From: an uncultured Verrucomicrobiota bacterium
Lineage (GTDB): Bacteria > Verrucomicrobiota > Verrucomicrobiia > Methylacidiphilales > Verrucolacustridaceae
Assembly: GCA_903956835.1 (NCBI GenBank)
Contig: CAJBOM010000158.1
Span: forward strand, 1 to 38,244
Length of the DNA stretch: 38,244 bases
Direction: 5' to 3'
Positions 6,943-16,328 of this stretch are shown one piece after another; the first letter of the stretch is position 1; every line of letters begins with the position of its first letter. A program made the translations under genes and the position numbers. The notes under the pieces are model-generated. The model had not been told where the DNA came from and did not search any database. It saw only the letters and a list, made by a program, of their open reading frames with translations.

Positions 6943-7974
6943 ATGCCTGAATTAAGAAAAGATCCGGTAGTGGGACGTTGGGTGGTCTTCAGTCCAGAGC
7001 GACAGATTCGACCTGAGCGATATGTCTGTGAAGAGCTGCCGCCGACAAAACCTGAGGACAACCCATTTTTGGAGGGGCATGAGGCGTATACGCCACCTGA
7101 GATTTACGCGATTCGGCCGAACGGTTCGGCGCCCAATGGGCCGGGTTGGCAGTTGCGGGTGATCCCGAATCGGTATCCGGCTCTGCGGGTGGAGGGAAAT
7201 CTGGATAAAGAGGCGGTTGGCTTTTATGACCGAATGAACGGAGTGGGGGCGCATGAGGTGATTGTGGAGACCCCGCATCCCCAGTTAGTGTTGGAGCAAC
7301 AAACGCTTCCTGGGGTGGTGCGAGTTCTGCAGGCATGGCGGGCACGGATGATCGATCTTTCGCGGGATATCCGATTGCACTACGCGCTGGTTTTTAAAAA
7401 TCACGGGGCGAGAGCGGGGGCTACGATGCCTCATCCACACTCTCAGTTGATTGCTATGCCGGTGACCCCGATTGTGGTGAAGGAGAAGTTAGCGGCGGCG
7501 CGAGCCTACTATATCGAGAAAGATCGAAATCTTTTCGAGGACATTCTTAAGTCGGAGCGGACGTCTGGAGAGCGGGTGGTCTTTGAAAACGATGGATTCA
7601 CGGCGTTCTGTCCCTTTGCTAGTCGATTTCCCTTTGAAACATGTTTGATGCCACGGAGGCAGTCGCCTGATTTTCAGACGGCGAGCGACGGAGAGTTGCT
7701 CCTTTTGGCTGAAGGGATCCAGCGTGTTTTGTCGACCTATGCGAGTGTGTTGGATCAGCCTAGCTACAATTTAATTCTCCAGACGGCCCCTTTTCGTCGA
7801 GGTCGACATCCCGACGCATGGTCGACCATCGACTTGGATTACCGATGGCACATCGAGATTCTGCCGAGTTTGACGGGGGTGGCGGGTTTTGAGTTCGGCA
7901 CGGGGGTCTACATTAATCCCACGTTGCCCGAGGAAGCGGCCAATATTTTGCGAGAGGGAATGACGCATGGGTGA
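6943..7974 (+). CDS. galT: GalT-family hexose-1-phosphate nucleotidylyltransferase
   Basis: HIT-superfamily enzyme that swaps nucleotide monophosphate and hexose 1-phosphate through a covalent His intermediate. The active site M-P-H-P-H-S-Q is clear (H164, H166). V-I-P-N-R-Y-P-A at 73-80 and G-A-H-E-V-I-V-E-T at 102-110 are also typical. The zinc-binding Cys pair of E. coli GalT near residue 40 (C-P-F-C) is absent: this protein reads N40-P-F-L43. A strong Shine-Dalgarno (GAGAAGGAG) precedes the ATG. The neighbours are glycogen genes, and no galK or galE is in the window, so an ADP- or UDP-glucose phosphorylase role in glycogen turnover is as likely as the Leloir pathway. The family is firm; the substrate is inferred. 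Confidence 0.9.
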   Translation: MPELRKDPVVGRWVVFSPERQIRPERYVCEELPPTKPEDNPFLEGHEAYTPPEIYAIRPNGSAPNGPGWQLRVIPNRYPALRVEGNLDKEAVGFYDRMNGVGAHEVIVETPHPQLVLEQQTLPGVVRVLQAWRARMIDLSRDIRLHYALVFKNHGARAGATMPHPHSQLIAMPVTPIVVKEKLAAARAYYIEKDRNLFEDILKSERTSGERVVFENDGFTAFCPFASRFPFETCLMPRRQSPDFQTASDGELLLLAEGIQRVLSTYASVLDQPSYNLILQTAPFRRGRHPDAWSTIDLDYRWHIEILPSLTGVAGFEFGTGVYINPTLPEEAANILREGMTHG

Positions 7975-10108
7975 CGTGGCGCTGCTTTGGCATTTGCACC
8001 AACCTTCTTACGTGGACGCGGCGACTGGGGAGGTGCTGATGTCGTGGGTGCGGCTCCACACCGTGCGTGGGTATGCGGATATGGCGGAGATGGCCCGGCG
8101 GCACCCCCAGGTGAAGCTAAACTTTAACTTAACCCCAGTCCTGGTGCAGCAGATCGAACAGTTGGCGGAGGGGAAGGTGCGGGATCGGTGGGGAGAGTTG
8201 GCGAAGAAGCCAGCGAACAAGTTGACCGAAGCAGATCGGCAGGAGTTGTTGGAAAACTTTTTCAAAGTGAACTGGGTTACGAGTGTGGATCCTTTTCCGA
8301 GGTATCGGCAGTTACTCGACTTGCGGGGGCGGCGGGCGGGGGCGGCCCAGTCTCCGCAGAACGCGAAACGCTTTAAGGAAGGAGATCTGCGTGATTTGCA
8401 GGTCTGGTTTAATTTGGGTTGGTGTGGTTTCGCGGTACGAAAGAGATATCCCGAGTTGGAGGCTTTGATTGTCAAAGACAGGGATTTCACGGAGGAAGAT
8501 AAGTTGCGGGTTTTGCAGATTCATCAGGAGATGCTCAAAGGAATTTTGCAAGAGTACCGAGAATTGGCGGAGTCGGGACAAGTGGAGTTAACCACGACGC
8601 CATTTTATCATCCGATTCTTCCTTTGCTGGTGGATACGGATAGCGCGAAGAGGGCGATGCCAGGAGCGAGATTGCCAAGTCGGATGGAGGCGCCGGAGGA
8701 TGCCTTGGCCCAGTTGCAAAAAGCGCAGGTGCTGCACACGCGGGTTTTCGGGCGGAAGGCGCGGGGTTTGTGGCCGGCGGAGGGGTCGGTAAGTCCAGAG
8801 GTGGTGCCTTTGATGGTGCAGGCAGGCTTTGAGTATTTTTGTACGGACGAGCTGGTTCTTTTCCGAGGTCTCGAGGCCCAAGGAAAAAAGGTGGATCACG
8901 TGGAGCTTTTTCAAGCGTGGCGAGTGGAGGAGGGCGGAGTGACGATGAAGGCGCTTTTCCGAGAGAGGCCCTTGTCTGATTATATTGGATTTACCGCTTC
9001 GCGGACTGACCCAAAGGTTGCGGCGGACTATTTAAAAGTTCATCTCGAGCATATTACTCAAGTGATGGCGAAGGATGGGATTGTCTTGCTGGCCTTGGAT
9101 GGAGAGAACGCGTGGGAATCTTTTCCTGATAGTGGGGAGGCTTTTTTGGATGCTTTTTATGGCGGACTGGAGAAGGCGGTTGGATTGCGAACCCAGAGGT
9201 TGGGGGACTATCTCGATGGTAAAGAAGGAAAGCCCGCAGGGCGTTTGCATTCAGGATCGTGGATCAGTGCAAATTTTGATATCTGGATTGGGGATCCCGA
9301 GGAGAACCTGGGTTGGAGTTGGATCAAGCGGACTCGTGAATTCTTAAAGCAGGCGGAGGCGAAAGGGAAATTGACGCCAGAAGTTAAAGCGGCGGCGTGG
9401 GAGGATATTTATGTGGCGGAGGGGAGTGATTGGTTTTGGTGGTACGGGCCTGATTTCCAGACGGATAGCGACCTGATTTTTGACGCGCTTTTTCGAGGAC
9501 GATTGCAAAGTGTCTATCGAAGGTGTGGATCGACCCCTCCGCCAGCGTTGAGTCTGCCCATCTGTGCGGCGGACTTACATTTGGGGGTACCGCCGCTGGG
9601 GGTGATTGAGCCAAGATTGAGTACGACGCCGAGTTTTTTGGACTGGGTTCGGGCGGGACGGTATGAGGCCTGGCGGGATGCGGGGGCGATGGCGCAGGGG
9701 GATCGGCGGGTGAGGACGATTCAGTATGGGGTAGGTCGTGATGACTTTTTCTTCAGGCTGGATGCAAAGGGAAGTCCTGGGGAGGAGGTGGTAGTTGATT
9801 TCAATCAGCCAGTGGCGATTCGGGTGCGAGCTAAGGCTGGGGAGAAGGGTTGGCAGACGACGGTGGAGCGGGCGGAGGACGGGATGGTCTATGTGCCGGT
9901 GCAGTGTCAGAGTGAATCGGTGAATGGTCAGGGCCTTCAGCTTAAAGTTCCGTTGGGGGTGTTCGGCTGGGACGATGACGGTAAGGAGATTAGTTTTCTG
10001 GTGCGGGTGATGCGGGGAGGGGTGGAGGCGGAGCGTTATCCGGATCATGGGCTGATAGAATTTACTGGACCCGTGCGTGCCACCGACCTCAAAAACTGGT
10101 ATATCTAA
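7967..10108 (+). CDS. GH57 glycoside hydrolase, amylopullulanase-like
   Basis: Retaining alpha-glucan-active enzyme, probably an alpha-amylase, amylopullulanase or branching-type activity on glycogen. The GH57 motifs are intact: W-H-L-H-Q-P (H9, H11), the nucleophile motif G-L-W-P-A-E272-G-S-V-S, and the acid/base motif A-L-D378-G-E-N-A-W-E. A segment downstream (S-D-W-F-W-W-Y-G-P-D) is typical of the amylopullulanase branch, and the last 150 residues form a beta-rich tail. No signal peptide is visible, so it should act in the cytoplasm. The ATG lies eight bases before the end of galT, implying translational coupling. The exact bond specificity cannot be read from sequence. Confidence 0.92.
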   Translation: MGDVALLWHLHQPSYVDAATGEVLMSWVRLHTVRGYADMAEMARRHPQVKLNFNLTPVLVQQIEQLAEGKVRDRWGELAKKPANKLTEADRQELLENFFKVNWVTSVDPFPRYRQLLDLRGRRAGAAQSPQNAKRFKEGDLRDLQVWFNLGWCGFAVRKRYPELEALIVKDRDFTEEDKLRVLQIHQEMLKGILQEYRELAESGQVELTTTPFYHPILPLLVDTDSAKRAMPGARLPSRMEAPEDALAQLQKAQVLHTRVFGRKARGLWPAEGSVSPEVVPLMVQAGFEYFCTDELVLFRGLEAQGKKVDHVELFQAWRVEEGGVTMKALFRERPLSDYIGFTASRTDPKVAADYLKVHLEHITQVMAKDGIVLLALDGENAWESFPDSGEAFLDAFYGGLEKAVGLRTQRLGDYLDGKEGKPAGRLHSGSWISANFDIWIGDPEENLGWSWIKRTREFLKQAEAKGKLTPEVKAAAWEDIYVAEGSDWFWWYGPDFQTDSDLIFDALFRGRLQSVYRRCGSTPPPALSLPICAADLHLGVPPLGVIEPRLSTTPSFLDWVRAGRYEAWRDAGAMAQGDRRVRTIQYGVGRDDFFFRLDAKGSPGEEVVVDFNQPVAIRVRAKAGEKGWQTTVERAEDGMVYVPVQCQSESVNGQGLQLKVPLGVFGWDDDGKEISFLVRVMRGGVEAERYPDHGLIEFTGPVRATDLKNWYI

Positions 10109-10117
10109 TGCGCTATT

Positions 10118-12133
10118 ATGAAAAATGTTAACCTAGTACTTTGTCTGCATATGCACCAGCCGGTGGGCAATTTGCCTGAGGTGGTCGATCAGATTACGGC
10201 AGAGGTTTATCGGCCGATGATTGAGGTTTTAGAAAAGCATCCAGGGGTGGCGGTGAATTTGCACTGCAGTGGGTCGTTGTTGGAAGTGTTGGCGGAGAGA
10301 GATCCTGAATTGATTCAGAAGCTGAAGGGTTTGGTGGCGACGGGGCGAGTGGAGATGTTGTCGGGTGGTTTTTATGAGCCGGTGCTGGTCGACTGGCCTG
10401 AGGAGGATCGGGATGGGCAAGTGAGTAAGATGGGCGGATGGCTGAAGGAGCGATTGGGCGCGCAGTTGGCGGGTGCTTGGCTGGCGGAGGGGGTGTGGGG
10501 TCCCTCGCTTTGTGGCGTACTGGGCAGGGCGGGGTTGCAGTATGCGCCAGTGCAGGGATCTTTCTTTCTGCAGGCGGGCGTGATTCCGGCGAAGCTCAAT
10601 GGGCACTATGTGACGGATCAAGCAGGGCAGATGCTTTTCGTATTGCCGACGTGCCCAGATTTAACGCGTTTGATCCCGCACGCACCCTTGGATGAGTTAT
10701 TTGCTCACTTACGGCGGATCGCCAACCGTTCTGAGGACATCACGCTGACCTTGGCGGCGAATCTGGAGACATGGCCCAAACTTCCTGCGGGGGCAATGGG
10801 GTACTTGGAGCAGCTCTGTCGTAAATTAGAGGAGTCCTCGAATTGGGTGAACACCTTAACAGGGCAAGCTCAGTTGAAGCGGCAAGCTCCACGAGGGAGG
10901 GTTTCTCTGCCACCGGGAACGCCTGCGGAATTAGGAGGATGGTCTTTACCTGGGGTGGCTCGAAAAGAGTTTTTTAAAGAGCGGGGTCAACTGGCGCAAC
11001 GCTACGACGCGAAAAAGTGGCTGCCTTTCTTTCGGGGTGGGTCATGGGCCTCGTTTCGAGTGCGCTACGAAGAGTTGAATTTGATGTATCGGAAGAATTT
11101 GTTTTTGGGTCGCAAAGTGAAAGCCAAAATAAAGTCTGGGGCTGGGCGTGCGGTCGTGGAGAGATTGTGGCGGGCGCAGTGCTCGACGGCTTTGTGGCAC
11201 GGGACACGGGGTGGATTGCATTCGCCTCATTTGCGGGCGGCGATTTGGCGTGAGCTACTGGCGGCGGAGGCGGAGTTGCGTTCTGGTCAAGGGGAGACGG
11301 AATTGACGCGGGAAGACGTCAATGCGGACGGGGAGGTAGAAGTGCTGGCGAGTCATCCCCAGTTGAGCCTCCTTTTCGCGCCTCATTTGGGCGGAGCCTG
11401 TTTGGAAGTGGGCTTACCTGAGTTTGGCAGAAATCTGGCGGATGTGCTGACACGGAGAGATGAAGGGGTCAATGGGGCGGAGGCGACCCTTACGGACTGG
11501 TATGAGCGGCGAATTTTTCAGGAGCATTTCTTTGCGCGAGGGACAACCGTGGGGCAACTCGCTACGAATACTTATCCCGAGTTGGGAGATTTTATTCTGC
11601 AGCCTTTCGCGATTAGCCAGATGAGGCAGACGGGGAGTCGAGTAACCTTAGGACTGCAGCGGGATGGGGGCTTGTATCGGATGGGAACGCGCCAACCCTG
11701 CTTGCTCGAAAAGACCTTCGCAATTGATGCCTCCAGCGGGTTGATGGAAGTTGCTTATCAAATAACGAACACGGGAACTTTACCGTTGGAGACGATGTTT
11801 GCGGTCGAGCTGAACTTAAACCTAGGGCCGGATCAGTCAGGTCGTGGATTATGGAAGTGCGGGGACCAGAAAAAGAGTGATCGGGAGAGCTGGCAAAAGG
11901 AGGGGGTATCTTTGGTTTCTGCTCGTTCGGTGGATGGGTTGGAAGTTCGCATGGCTTCAGAGAATCTGCCTTCCGTTTGGTGTTACCCTTTGCTCGATGT
12001 GGAAAAAGGTCCAGATGGACCGATACGCCAAGGGAACTGCATCCTCTTTGGCCAGCATATTGATTTAAAGCCAGGGAAAAAGGCGGAAGCTCGTTTGAAG
12101 GTGACTTTCCGCAAGATTGCCGAACCCGCCTAA
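10118..12133 (+). CDS. GH57 4-alpha-glucanotransferase-like protein, active site altered
   Basis: It aligns along its length with the Thermococcus litoralis 4-alpha-glucanotransferase type: an N-terminal GH57 barrel beginning C-L-H-M-H-Q-P-V-G, a central DUF1925-like region ([10 protein letters not shown]), and a C-terminal beta domain resembling DUF1926. The nucleophile position is kept (W-L-A-E124-G-V-W-G-P). The acid/base motif, D-D-G-E-K-F-G in the archaeal enzyme, is here [10 protein letters not shown] around 211-220, with no Asp, and the neighbouring V-D-D-Y-H-F is also lost (P-V-Q-G-S-F-F). It may be a non-catalytic glucan-binding partner of the preceding GH57. It starts nine bases after that gene and has no signal peptide. 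The alignment is from memory of the family. Confidence 0.85.
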   Translation: MKNVNLVLCLHMHQPVGNLPEVVDQITAEVYRPMIEVLEKHPGVAVNLHCSGSLLEVLAERDPELIQKLKGLVATGRVEMLSGGFYEPVLVDWPEEDRDGQVSKMGGWLKERLGAQLAGAWLAEGVWGPSLCGVLGRAGLQYAPVQGSFFLQAGVIPAKLNGHYVTDQAGQMLFVLPTCPDLTRLIPHAPLDELFAHLRRIANRSEDITLTLAANLETWPKLPAGAMGYLEQLCRKLEESSNWVNTLTGQAQLKRQAPRGRVSLPPGTPAELGGWSLPGVARKEFFKERGQLAQRYDAKKWLPFFRGGSWASFRVRYEELNLMYRKNLFLGRKVKAKIKSGAGRAVVERLWRAQCSTALWHGTRGGLHSPHLRAAIWRELLAAEAELRSGQGETELTREDVNADGEVEVLASHPQLSLLFAPHLGGACLEVGLPEFGRNLADVLTRRDEGVNGAEATLTDWYERRIFQEHFFARGTTVGQLATNTYPELGDFILQPFAISQMRQTGSRVTLGLQRDGGLYRMGTRQPCLLEKTFAIDASSGLMEVAYQITNTGTLPLETMFAVELNLNLGPDQSGRGLWKCGDQKKSDRESWQKEGVSLVSARSVDGLEVRMASENLPSVWCYPLLDVEKGPDGPIRQGNCILFGQHIDLKPGKKAEARLKVTFRKIAEPA

Positions 12134-12153
12134 ATCTGATAGTATCTTGTTCT

Positions 12154-12546
12154 ATGAAAATCTCTTCTGGTTTTGCTTGTCTTGCTCTAATTGGGGGGAC
12201 TTTTCTGGCGGGTTGTACGATTCCTGGTGACGCAGAGAATGTGACGACGACTTACGGGGATACGACGACACCGACTTCGACTGAGGCAAAGCCTGGGGCA
12301 GAAGCAGATGCGAAGACTTCACCGACGGCTGCGGCGGATGAGAAAAAGCCGTGGACTCCTCCGCAAGGAACGGAAAAGAGTGCGCCAGGAAAAGCAAGTT
12401 ACCCCAAGGGCGAAAAAGTTTCGGGCAAGGCGGGGATGGTGCGAAGTCCTTATGCGCCCTATGCGGGGTTGGTGGACGTAAAAGGTTTTGCTCCTGGGAC
12501 AGAAGTGAAGTGCCCTTACACGGGTAAAATATTCCTAGTTCCGTAG
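12154..12546 (+). CDS. Small lipoprotein with conserved C-terminal CPYTGK motif
   Basis: A 130-residue protein with a lipoprotein signal peptide: K3, a hydrophobic core, then L-A-G-C21 as lipobox. Residues 25-90 are low-complexity (Thr, Ala, Lys, Pro), a probable unstructured tether. The C-terminal 40 residues are ordered-looking: [15 protein letters not shown], then [16 protein letters not shown] at the very end. I recall similar C-termini in verrucomicrobial hypothetical lipoproteins, but know no assigned function. It lies 20 bases after the GH57 gene and just before the Lrp gene, so it is probably part of the same transcript. Confidence 0.8.
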   Translation: MKISSGFACLALIGGTFLAGCTIPGDAENVTTTYGDTTTPTSTEAKPGAEADAKTSPTAAADEKKPWTPPQGTEKSAPGKASYPKGEKVSGKAGMVRSPYAPYAGLVDVKGFAPGTEVKCPYTGKIFLVP

Positions 12547-12575
12547 GTTTGGGTTTTTCTACTTCTTGTCCAGTT

Positions 12576-13055
12576 ATGGACCCCCTTTTACAGGTTCTGA
12601 AAGAGCGTGGGCGATGCTCGGTGGGGGAGCTGGCGCAATTGATAGGGAAGACAGAAAAGGAAGTTGCGGCGGCCCTGCAAAAATACGAGAAGGAGCGCGT
12701 GATTCTTGGCTATCAGGCGATTTTGGATTCGGACAAAACTGGGCATGGGGGAGTTCGGGCGGTAATTGAGGTAAAGATTACCCCTGAGAGGGAGGGTGGG
12801 TTTGATCGGATTGCGGCGAGGGTGGCGCGGTATCCAGAGGTGGTCTCCTGCCAGTTGATGAGTGGTGGGTATGACCTTTTGATTGTGGTGGAGGGGCCGG
12901 ATTTACGGCAGGTGGCTAGTTTTGTTTCGGAGAAACTTTCCACCTTGCAAGGGGTCATTTCCACTGCGACCCATTTTCAGTTAAAAACCTACAAGGAGGC
13001 GGGGGTTCTTTTTTTGGAGGATGAGAAGATCGAAAGATTGGCGGTCTCGCCGTGA
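12576..13055 (+). CDS. Lrp/AsnC-family transcriptional regulator
   Basis: Amino-acid-responsive DNA-binding regulator of 159 residues: an N-terminal winged helix-turn-helix (L-A-Q-L-I-G-K-T-E-K-E-V-A-A-A-L-Q-K-Y-E) and a C-terminal RAM/ACT-like ligand domain (A-V-I-E-V-K-I-T-P, then the G-G-Y-D-L-L-I-V-V-E-G turn). The ATG at 12576 is used; an in-frame TTG at 12549 would add nine residues of no family similarity. Its last codons overlap the aminotransferase start by four bases (GTGA). The pair resembles B. subtilis alaR-alaT, where the Lrp-type protein controls alanine transaminase, so local regulation of the next gene is likely. Confidence 0.92.
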   Translation: MDPLLQVLKERGRCSVGELAQLIGKTEKEVAAALQKYEKERVILGYQAILDSDKTGHGGVRAVIEVKITPEREGGFDRIAARVARYPEVVSCQLMSGGYDLLIVVEGPDLRQVASFVSEKLSTLQGVISTATHFQLKTYKEAGVLFLEDEKIERLAVSP

Positions 13056-14257
13056 AAAAGACGAGTGAGTTTCTGGCAACGCACGTCCAGGCGATTCCGA
13101 GGTCGGGAATTCGTGATTTCTTTGAGTTGGTGCAAAAACGTGGGGATGTGATTTCCTTAGGAATTGGGGAGCCGGATATTTCGGCTCCTTGGGCGGTACG
13201 GGAGGCAGCAATTTTCGCCTTAGAAAATGGGCGGACAGGATATACGTCGAATCTGGGGAGCCTGAAGTTGCGTGGGGAAATATCTAAGTACATCGAGAAA
13301 ATCTGCGGACCGAGTTACGACCCCGAGTCTGAAATTCTGGTAACGGTGGGGGTGAGTGAGGGGATTGATCTAGCGCTGCGGGCGGTGATGAATCCAGGGG
13401 AGACGGTGTTGTATCATGAGCCTTGCTATGTTTCCTACGCGCCTTCGATTAGTTTGGCGCATGGGAAGGGTCGAGGGATTCCCACTCGAGCGGAGGACGG
13501 CTTTCGGTTGGAGCCTGAGGCGGTGGCAAAGGCGGCGACGGCGGGGGCGAAGGTGCTCTTGCTGAACTTTCCGACCAATCCGACGGGTGCGGTGATGAGG
13601 GGCAAAGATTTGGATGCGCTGGCGAAAGTTTGTGTCGAAAAAAATCTGCTGGTGATTAGTGATGAGATTTACGCAGAGCTGAGTTATGAGGGTGCGCACG
13701 AATCGATCGTCACTCGACCAGGGATGAGGGAGAGGACGATCCTGTTGCATGGTTTGAGCAAAGCGTTTGCCATGACAGGATTTCGTATTGGCTACGCTTG
13801 TGCGCCGGCCCCGTTGATCGAAGCGATGATGAAGATTCATCAATATGCGATTCTTTGTGCGGCGACTCCGAGTCAGGAGGCGGCGGTGGAGGCGTTGCGC
13901 GGGGCTGAGGCGACGACGAGCGAAGCCCGGGCGAAGTACCAGATCCGCCGAGATTATTTGCGGAATAAGCTAGAGGAGGCGGGGTTGAGGCCGACGAATC
14001 CTGCGGGAGCTTTTTATCTTTTTGTGGATGTGCGGAGTACGGGGCTGTCTTCGAGGGAGTTTGCCTTGCGTTTGCTTGACGAGGAGAAGGTGGCGGTGGT
14101 GCCAGGTGAAGCTTTTGGTCCTGGGGGGGAAGGATTCGTACGGTGCAGTTATGCGACAGGATTGGACCGGATTGAGGTGGCGGCGGAGAGGATTGTACGT
14201 TTTGTTAAAAAAATAAAAAGCGGCCATGGGGCTCCTGCTTTGGTAGGGACGAGGTAG
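13052..14257 (+). CDS. Class I/II PLP aminotransferase, alanine-type
   Basis: Fold-type I aminotransferase of 401 residues. Key residues: N177 in F-P-T-N-P-T-G, D204 and Y207 in S-D-E-I-Y-A-E-L, the Schiff-base K237 in H-G-L-S-K-A-F-A-M-T-G, R245 in F-R-I-G-Y, and a C-terminal Arg in F-V-R-C-S-Y-A. The N-terminus S-G-I-R-D-F-F-E-L is typical of the AlaT/PatA-like branch found next to Lrp regulators. The GTG start overlaps the regulator stop. The substrate is probably alanine or another small amino acid with 2-oxoglutarate; aromatic or branched-chain substrates cannot be excluded. Confidence 0.93.
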   Translation: MKKTSEFLATHVQAIPRSGIRDFFELVQKRGDVISLGIGEPDISAPWAVREAAIFALENGRTGYTSNLGSLKLRGEISKYIEKICGPSYDPESEILVTVGVSEGIDLALRAVMNPGETVLYHEPCYVSYAPSISLAHGKGRGIPTRAEDGFRLEPEAVAKAATAGAKVLLLNFPTNPTGAVMRGKDLDALAKVCVEKNLLVISDEIYAELSYEGAHESIVTRPGMRERTILLHGLSKAFAMTGFRIGYACAPAPLIEAMMKIHQYAILCAATPSQEAAVEALRGAEATTSEARAKYQIRRDYLRNKLEEAGLRPTNPAGAFYLFVDVRSTGLSSREFALRLLDEEKVAVVPGEAFGPGGEGFVRCSYATGLDRIEVAAERIVRFVKKIKSGHGAPALVGTR

Positions 14258-14264
14258 GATCGCT

Positions 14265-15830
14265 TTGCAAGCGGATGTGGTGGTGGTGGGGGCAGGGCAC
14301 AATGGGTTAATTTGTGCCTGTTACCTAGCCAAAACCGGACTGAAGGTGGTGGTGGTAGAGAAGAGGGATCTTCCTGGAGGGGCGGTCTGCACGCGGGATG
14401 ATTTGATTGCGGGGTTTCGGTTCGATGTGGGTTCTTCGGTGCACATTATGATTCATCTGACGCCGATCTTGGCGGAGTTAAATCTAGCGAGAGAAGGGCT
14501 GGAGTATATTGAGATGGATCCGTGGGCCTACTATCCAGTTGAGGGAACGGGGCGGGGGATTTCCTTTCATCGTTCGGTGGAGAAGACTTGTGAAAGTATT
14601 GCTCAATTTAGTTTGCGGGATGCGGAGGCCTATCGACGGTATGTGGAGCGGTGGACGGAGTTGAATGAGGGGATATTTGAAACCTTCTTGGCACCGCCTT
14701 CTCCGGGGAGGCTTTTTGGGACGATTCTGAAGCGGAATCTTTTTCGGCCGAAGTCGAGGAAGCTTTGGTCGAGTTTGGATACGGCGCGGCAGTTGATGGC
14801 TCCGTATGGGTCAGTGATTCAGGAGACTTTTGAGAATGAGCATTTGCGAACGGCGATGCTTTGGCTCTCAGCGCAAAGTGGACCGGCGCCGGCGGAGGTG
14901 GCCAGCGGGGATATGTTTGGTTGGAATGCGATGATTCACCGGTGTGGGGCAAAACGGGCGAAGGGTGGCAGTGGGGCTTTGGCGACGGCTCTGGTGAAGT
15001 GTCTGCAGAGGCATGGGGGAGAAGTTGTTTTGGGGCAGGCGGTGAAGGAAGTGAGGAAGGTGGGAAAGGGGTGGGAAGTGGAGACGGGGGATCAGGTTTT
15101 TTCGGCGAGCAAAGTGGTGGCGGCGTGCCATTTAAAAACATTCTTTTGTGATTTACTGAAGGAGGGCCCGAAAGATCTGACGGAGCGGATGGGAAAAGCG
15201 CGAATTGGAAATGGGTTTGGGATGGTGGTGCGGCATGCGGTGGAGGAGTTGCCGGTGTATGGACGGGAGAATGAGAATGGGAGTAAGCCGAGGGAGTACC
15301 ATGCAGCGATGCAGCTACTGTGTCGGAATCAGGATATGCTGGAGAGTAGTTACCGGGACTATCTGGCTTTTCAGCCGCCCGCGAAGCCGAGTGTGGTAGC
15401 GATGACCTTTTCGGCGATTGATCCCACCTTGGCTCCTGAGGGGAAGCATACGCTTTTTACTTGGGCCCAGTACCATAGCTACGAACTGCGGAACGGGGAG
15501 AGCTGGGATGGGATTCGGGAGAGGGAAGCGGATAAGTTGTATGATCTGGTTTGCGAGTATGCACCGAACATGAAAGGGAAGATGATCGGACGATACATTC
15601 AGACTCCGCTGGATATCGAAAGGGACTTGGGGCTGTTGCGAGGAAACGTCATGCATTTCGAGATGAGTCTTGATCAGATGTTTATGTTTCGGCCTTTGCC
15701 GGAAATCTCCTGTTACCGGGCGCCGATGAAGGGTTTGTATTTAACAGGAGCGAGCACCCACCCTGGGGGCGGGGTGTTTGGGGCAAGTGGGAGGAACACA
15801 GCCAAAGTGATCCTGGGTTGGCGGGGATAG
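14265..15830 (+). CDS. FAD-dependent oxidoreductase, PYROXD2/phytoene-desaturase-like
   Basis: A 521-residue flavoprotein of the COG1233 group. The N-terminal Rossmann motif V-V-G-A-G-H-N-G-L-I is followed by V-V-V-V-E-K-R-D-L-P-G-G-A, and the C-terminal FAD motif is G-A-S-T-H-P-G-G-G-V-F-G-A-S-G. The G-H-N-G form and the long middle region fit PYROXD2-like proteins better than true carotenoid desaturases. The physiological substrate is unknown. The start is TTG, seven bases after the aminotransferase stop, with GAGGTAGGA acting as ribosome-binding site across that stop. No carotenoid genes are nearby, arguing against a desaturase role. Confidence 0.85.
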   Translation: MQADVVVVGAGHNGLICACYLAKTGLKVVVVEKRDLPGGAVCTRDDLIAGFRFDVGSSVHIMIHLTPILAELNLAREGLEYIEMDPWAYYPVEGTGRGISFHRSVEKTCESIAQFSLRDAEAYRRYVERWTELNEGIFETFLAPPSPGRLFGTILKRNLFRPKSRKLWSSLDTARQLMAPYGSVIQETFENEHLRTAMLWLSAQSGPAPAEVASGDMFGWNAMIHRCGAKRAKGGSGALATALVKCLQRHGGEVVLGQAVKEVRKVGKGWEVETGDQVFSASKVVAACHLKTFFCDLLKEGPKDLTERMGKARIGNGFGMVVRHAVEELPVYGRENENGSKPREYHAAMQLLCRNQDMLESSYRDYLAFQPPAKPSVVAMTFSAIDPTLAPEGKHTLFTWAQYHSYELRNGESWDGIREREADKLYDLVCEYAPNMKGKMIGRYIQTPLDIERDLGLLRGNVMHFEMSLDQMFMFRPLPEISCYRAPMKGLYLTGASTHPGGGVFGASGRNTAKVILGWRG

Positions 15831-15852
15831 GAGAAGGGAGTAGGGTTTAGTT

Positions 15853-16314
15853 ATGGCCACAGCAATCTCTACAAAAAGGAAGCATGTGGATCCGGTTCGC
15901 CAGTTCTCGATTTTTCTAGCGAATAAAGCAGGTCGGTTGCTGGAGTTGATTCGGATTCTGCATAGTCGGCAGGTGCACGTGGTGGCGTTGACGATTTTGG
16001 ATACGACGGACAGTTCGATTGTGCGAATGGTGGTGGATGATCCGGATCAGGCGCGGGCGATTTTTCATGAGCAAGCGGTTGCGCATACCGAGTCTACCGT
16101 GGTGGCGGTGGAGTTGGGGGCGGCGACGGAGCTACCGAAGGTATTTTCTTCTTTGTTGGAAGCGGAGATTAATATTCTGACAACCTACGCATTTTTGGTG
16201 AGACCCGAGGCGAAGCCCGCCCTTTGTCTGAATTTAGATGACAATGAGTTGGGGGGGCAGGTGTTGAGTCGGGGTGGCTTTAAACTATTGGGGCAGGGCG
16301 ACATTTCCCGTTGA
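15853..16314 (+). CDS. Tandem ACT-domain protein
   Basis: A 153-residue protein of two ACT-like units: F-S-I-F-L-A-N-K-A-G-R-L-L-E-L-I-R-I-L at 19-37 and, less conserved, E-L-P-K-V-F-S-S-L-L-E-A-E-I-N-I-L-T-T-Y-A from about 92. ACT domains bind amino acids and control enzymes or regulators; with no catalytic domain attached, this is a stand-alone sensor like acetolactate synthase small subunits. AGGG seven bases before the ATG is a fair ribosome-binding site. The end overlaps an in-frame TTG of mqnC. A link to MqnC is suggested by position only. Confidence 0.85.
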   Translation: MATAISTKRKHVDPVRQFSIFLANKAGRLLELIRILHSRQVHVVALTILDTTDSSIVRMVVDDPDQARAIFHEQAVAHTESTVVAVELGAATELPKVFSSLLEAEINILTTYAFLVRPEAKPALCLNLDDNELGGQVLSRGGFKLLGQGDISR

Positions 16315-16328
16315 GGCAGAAGTTAGGG

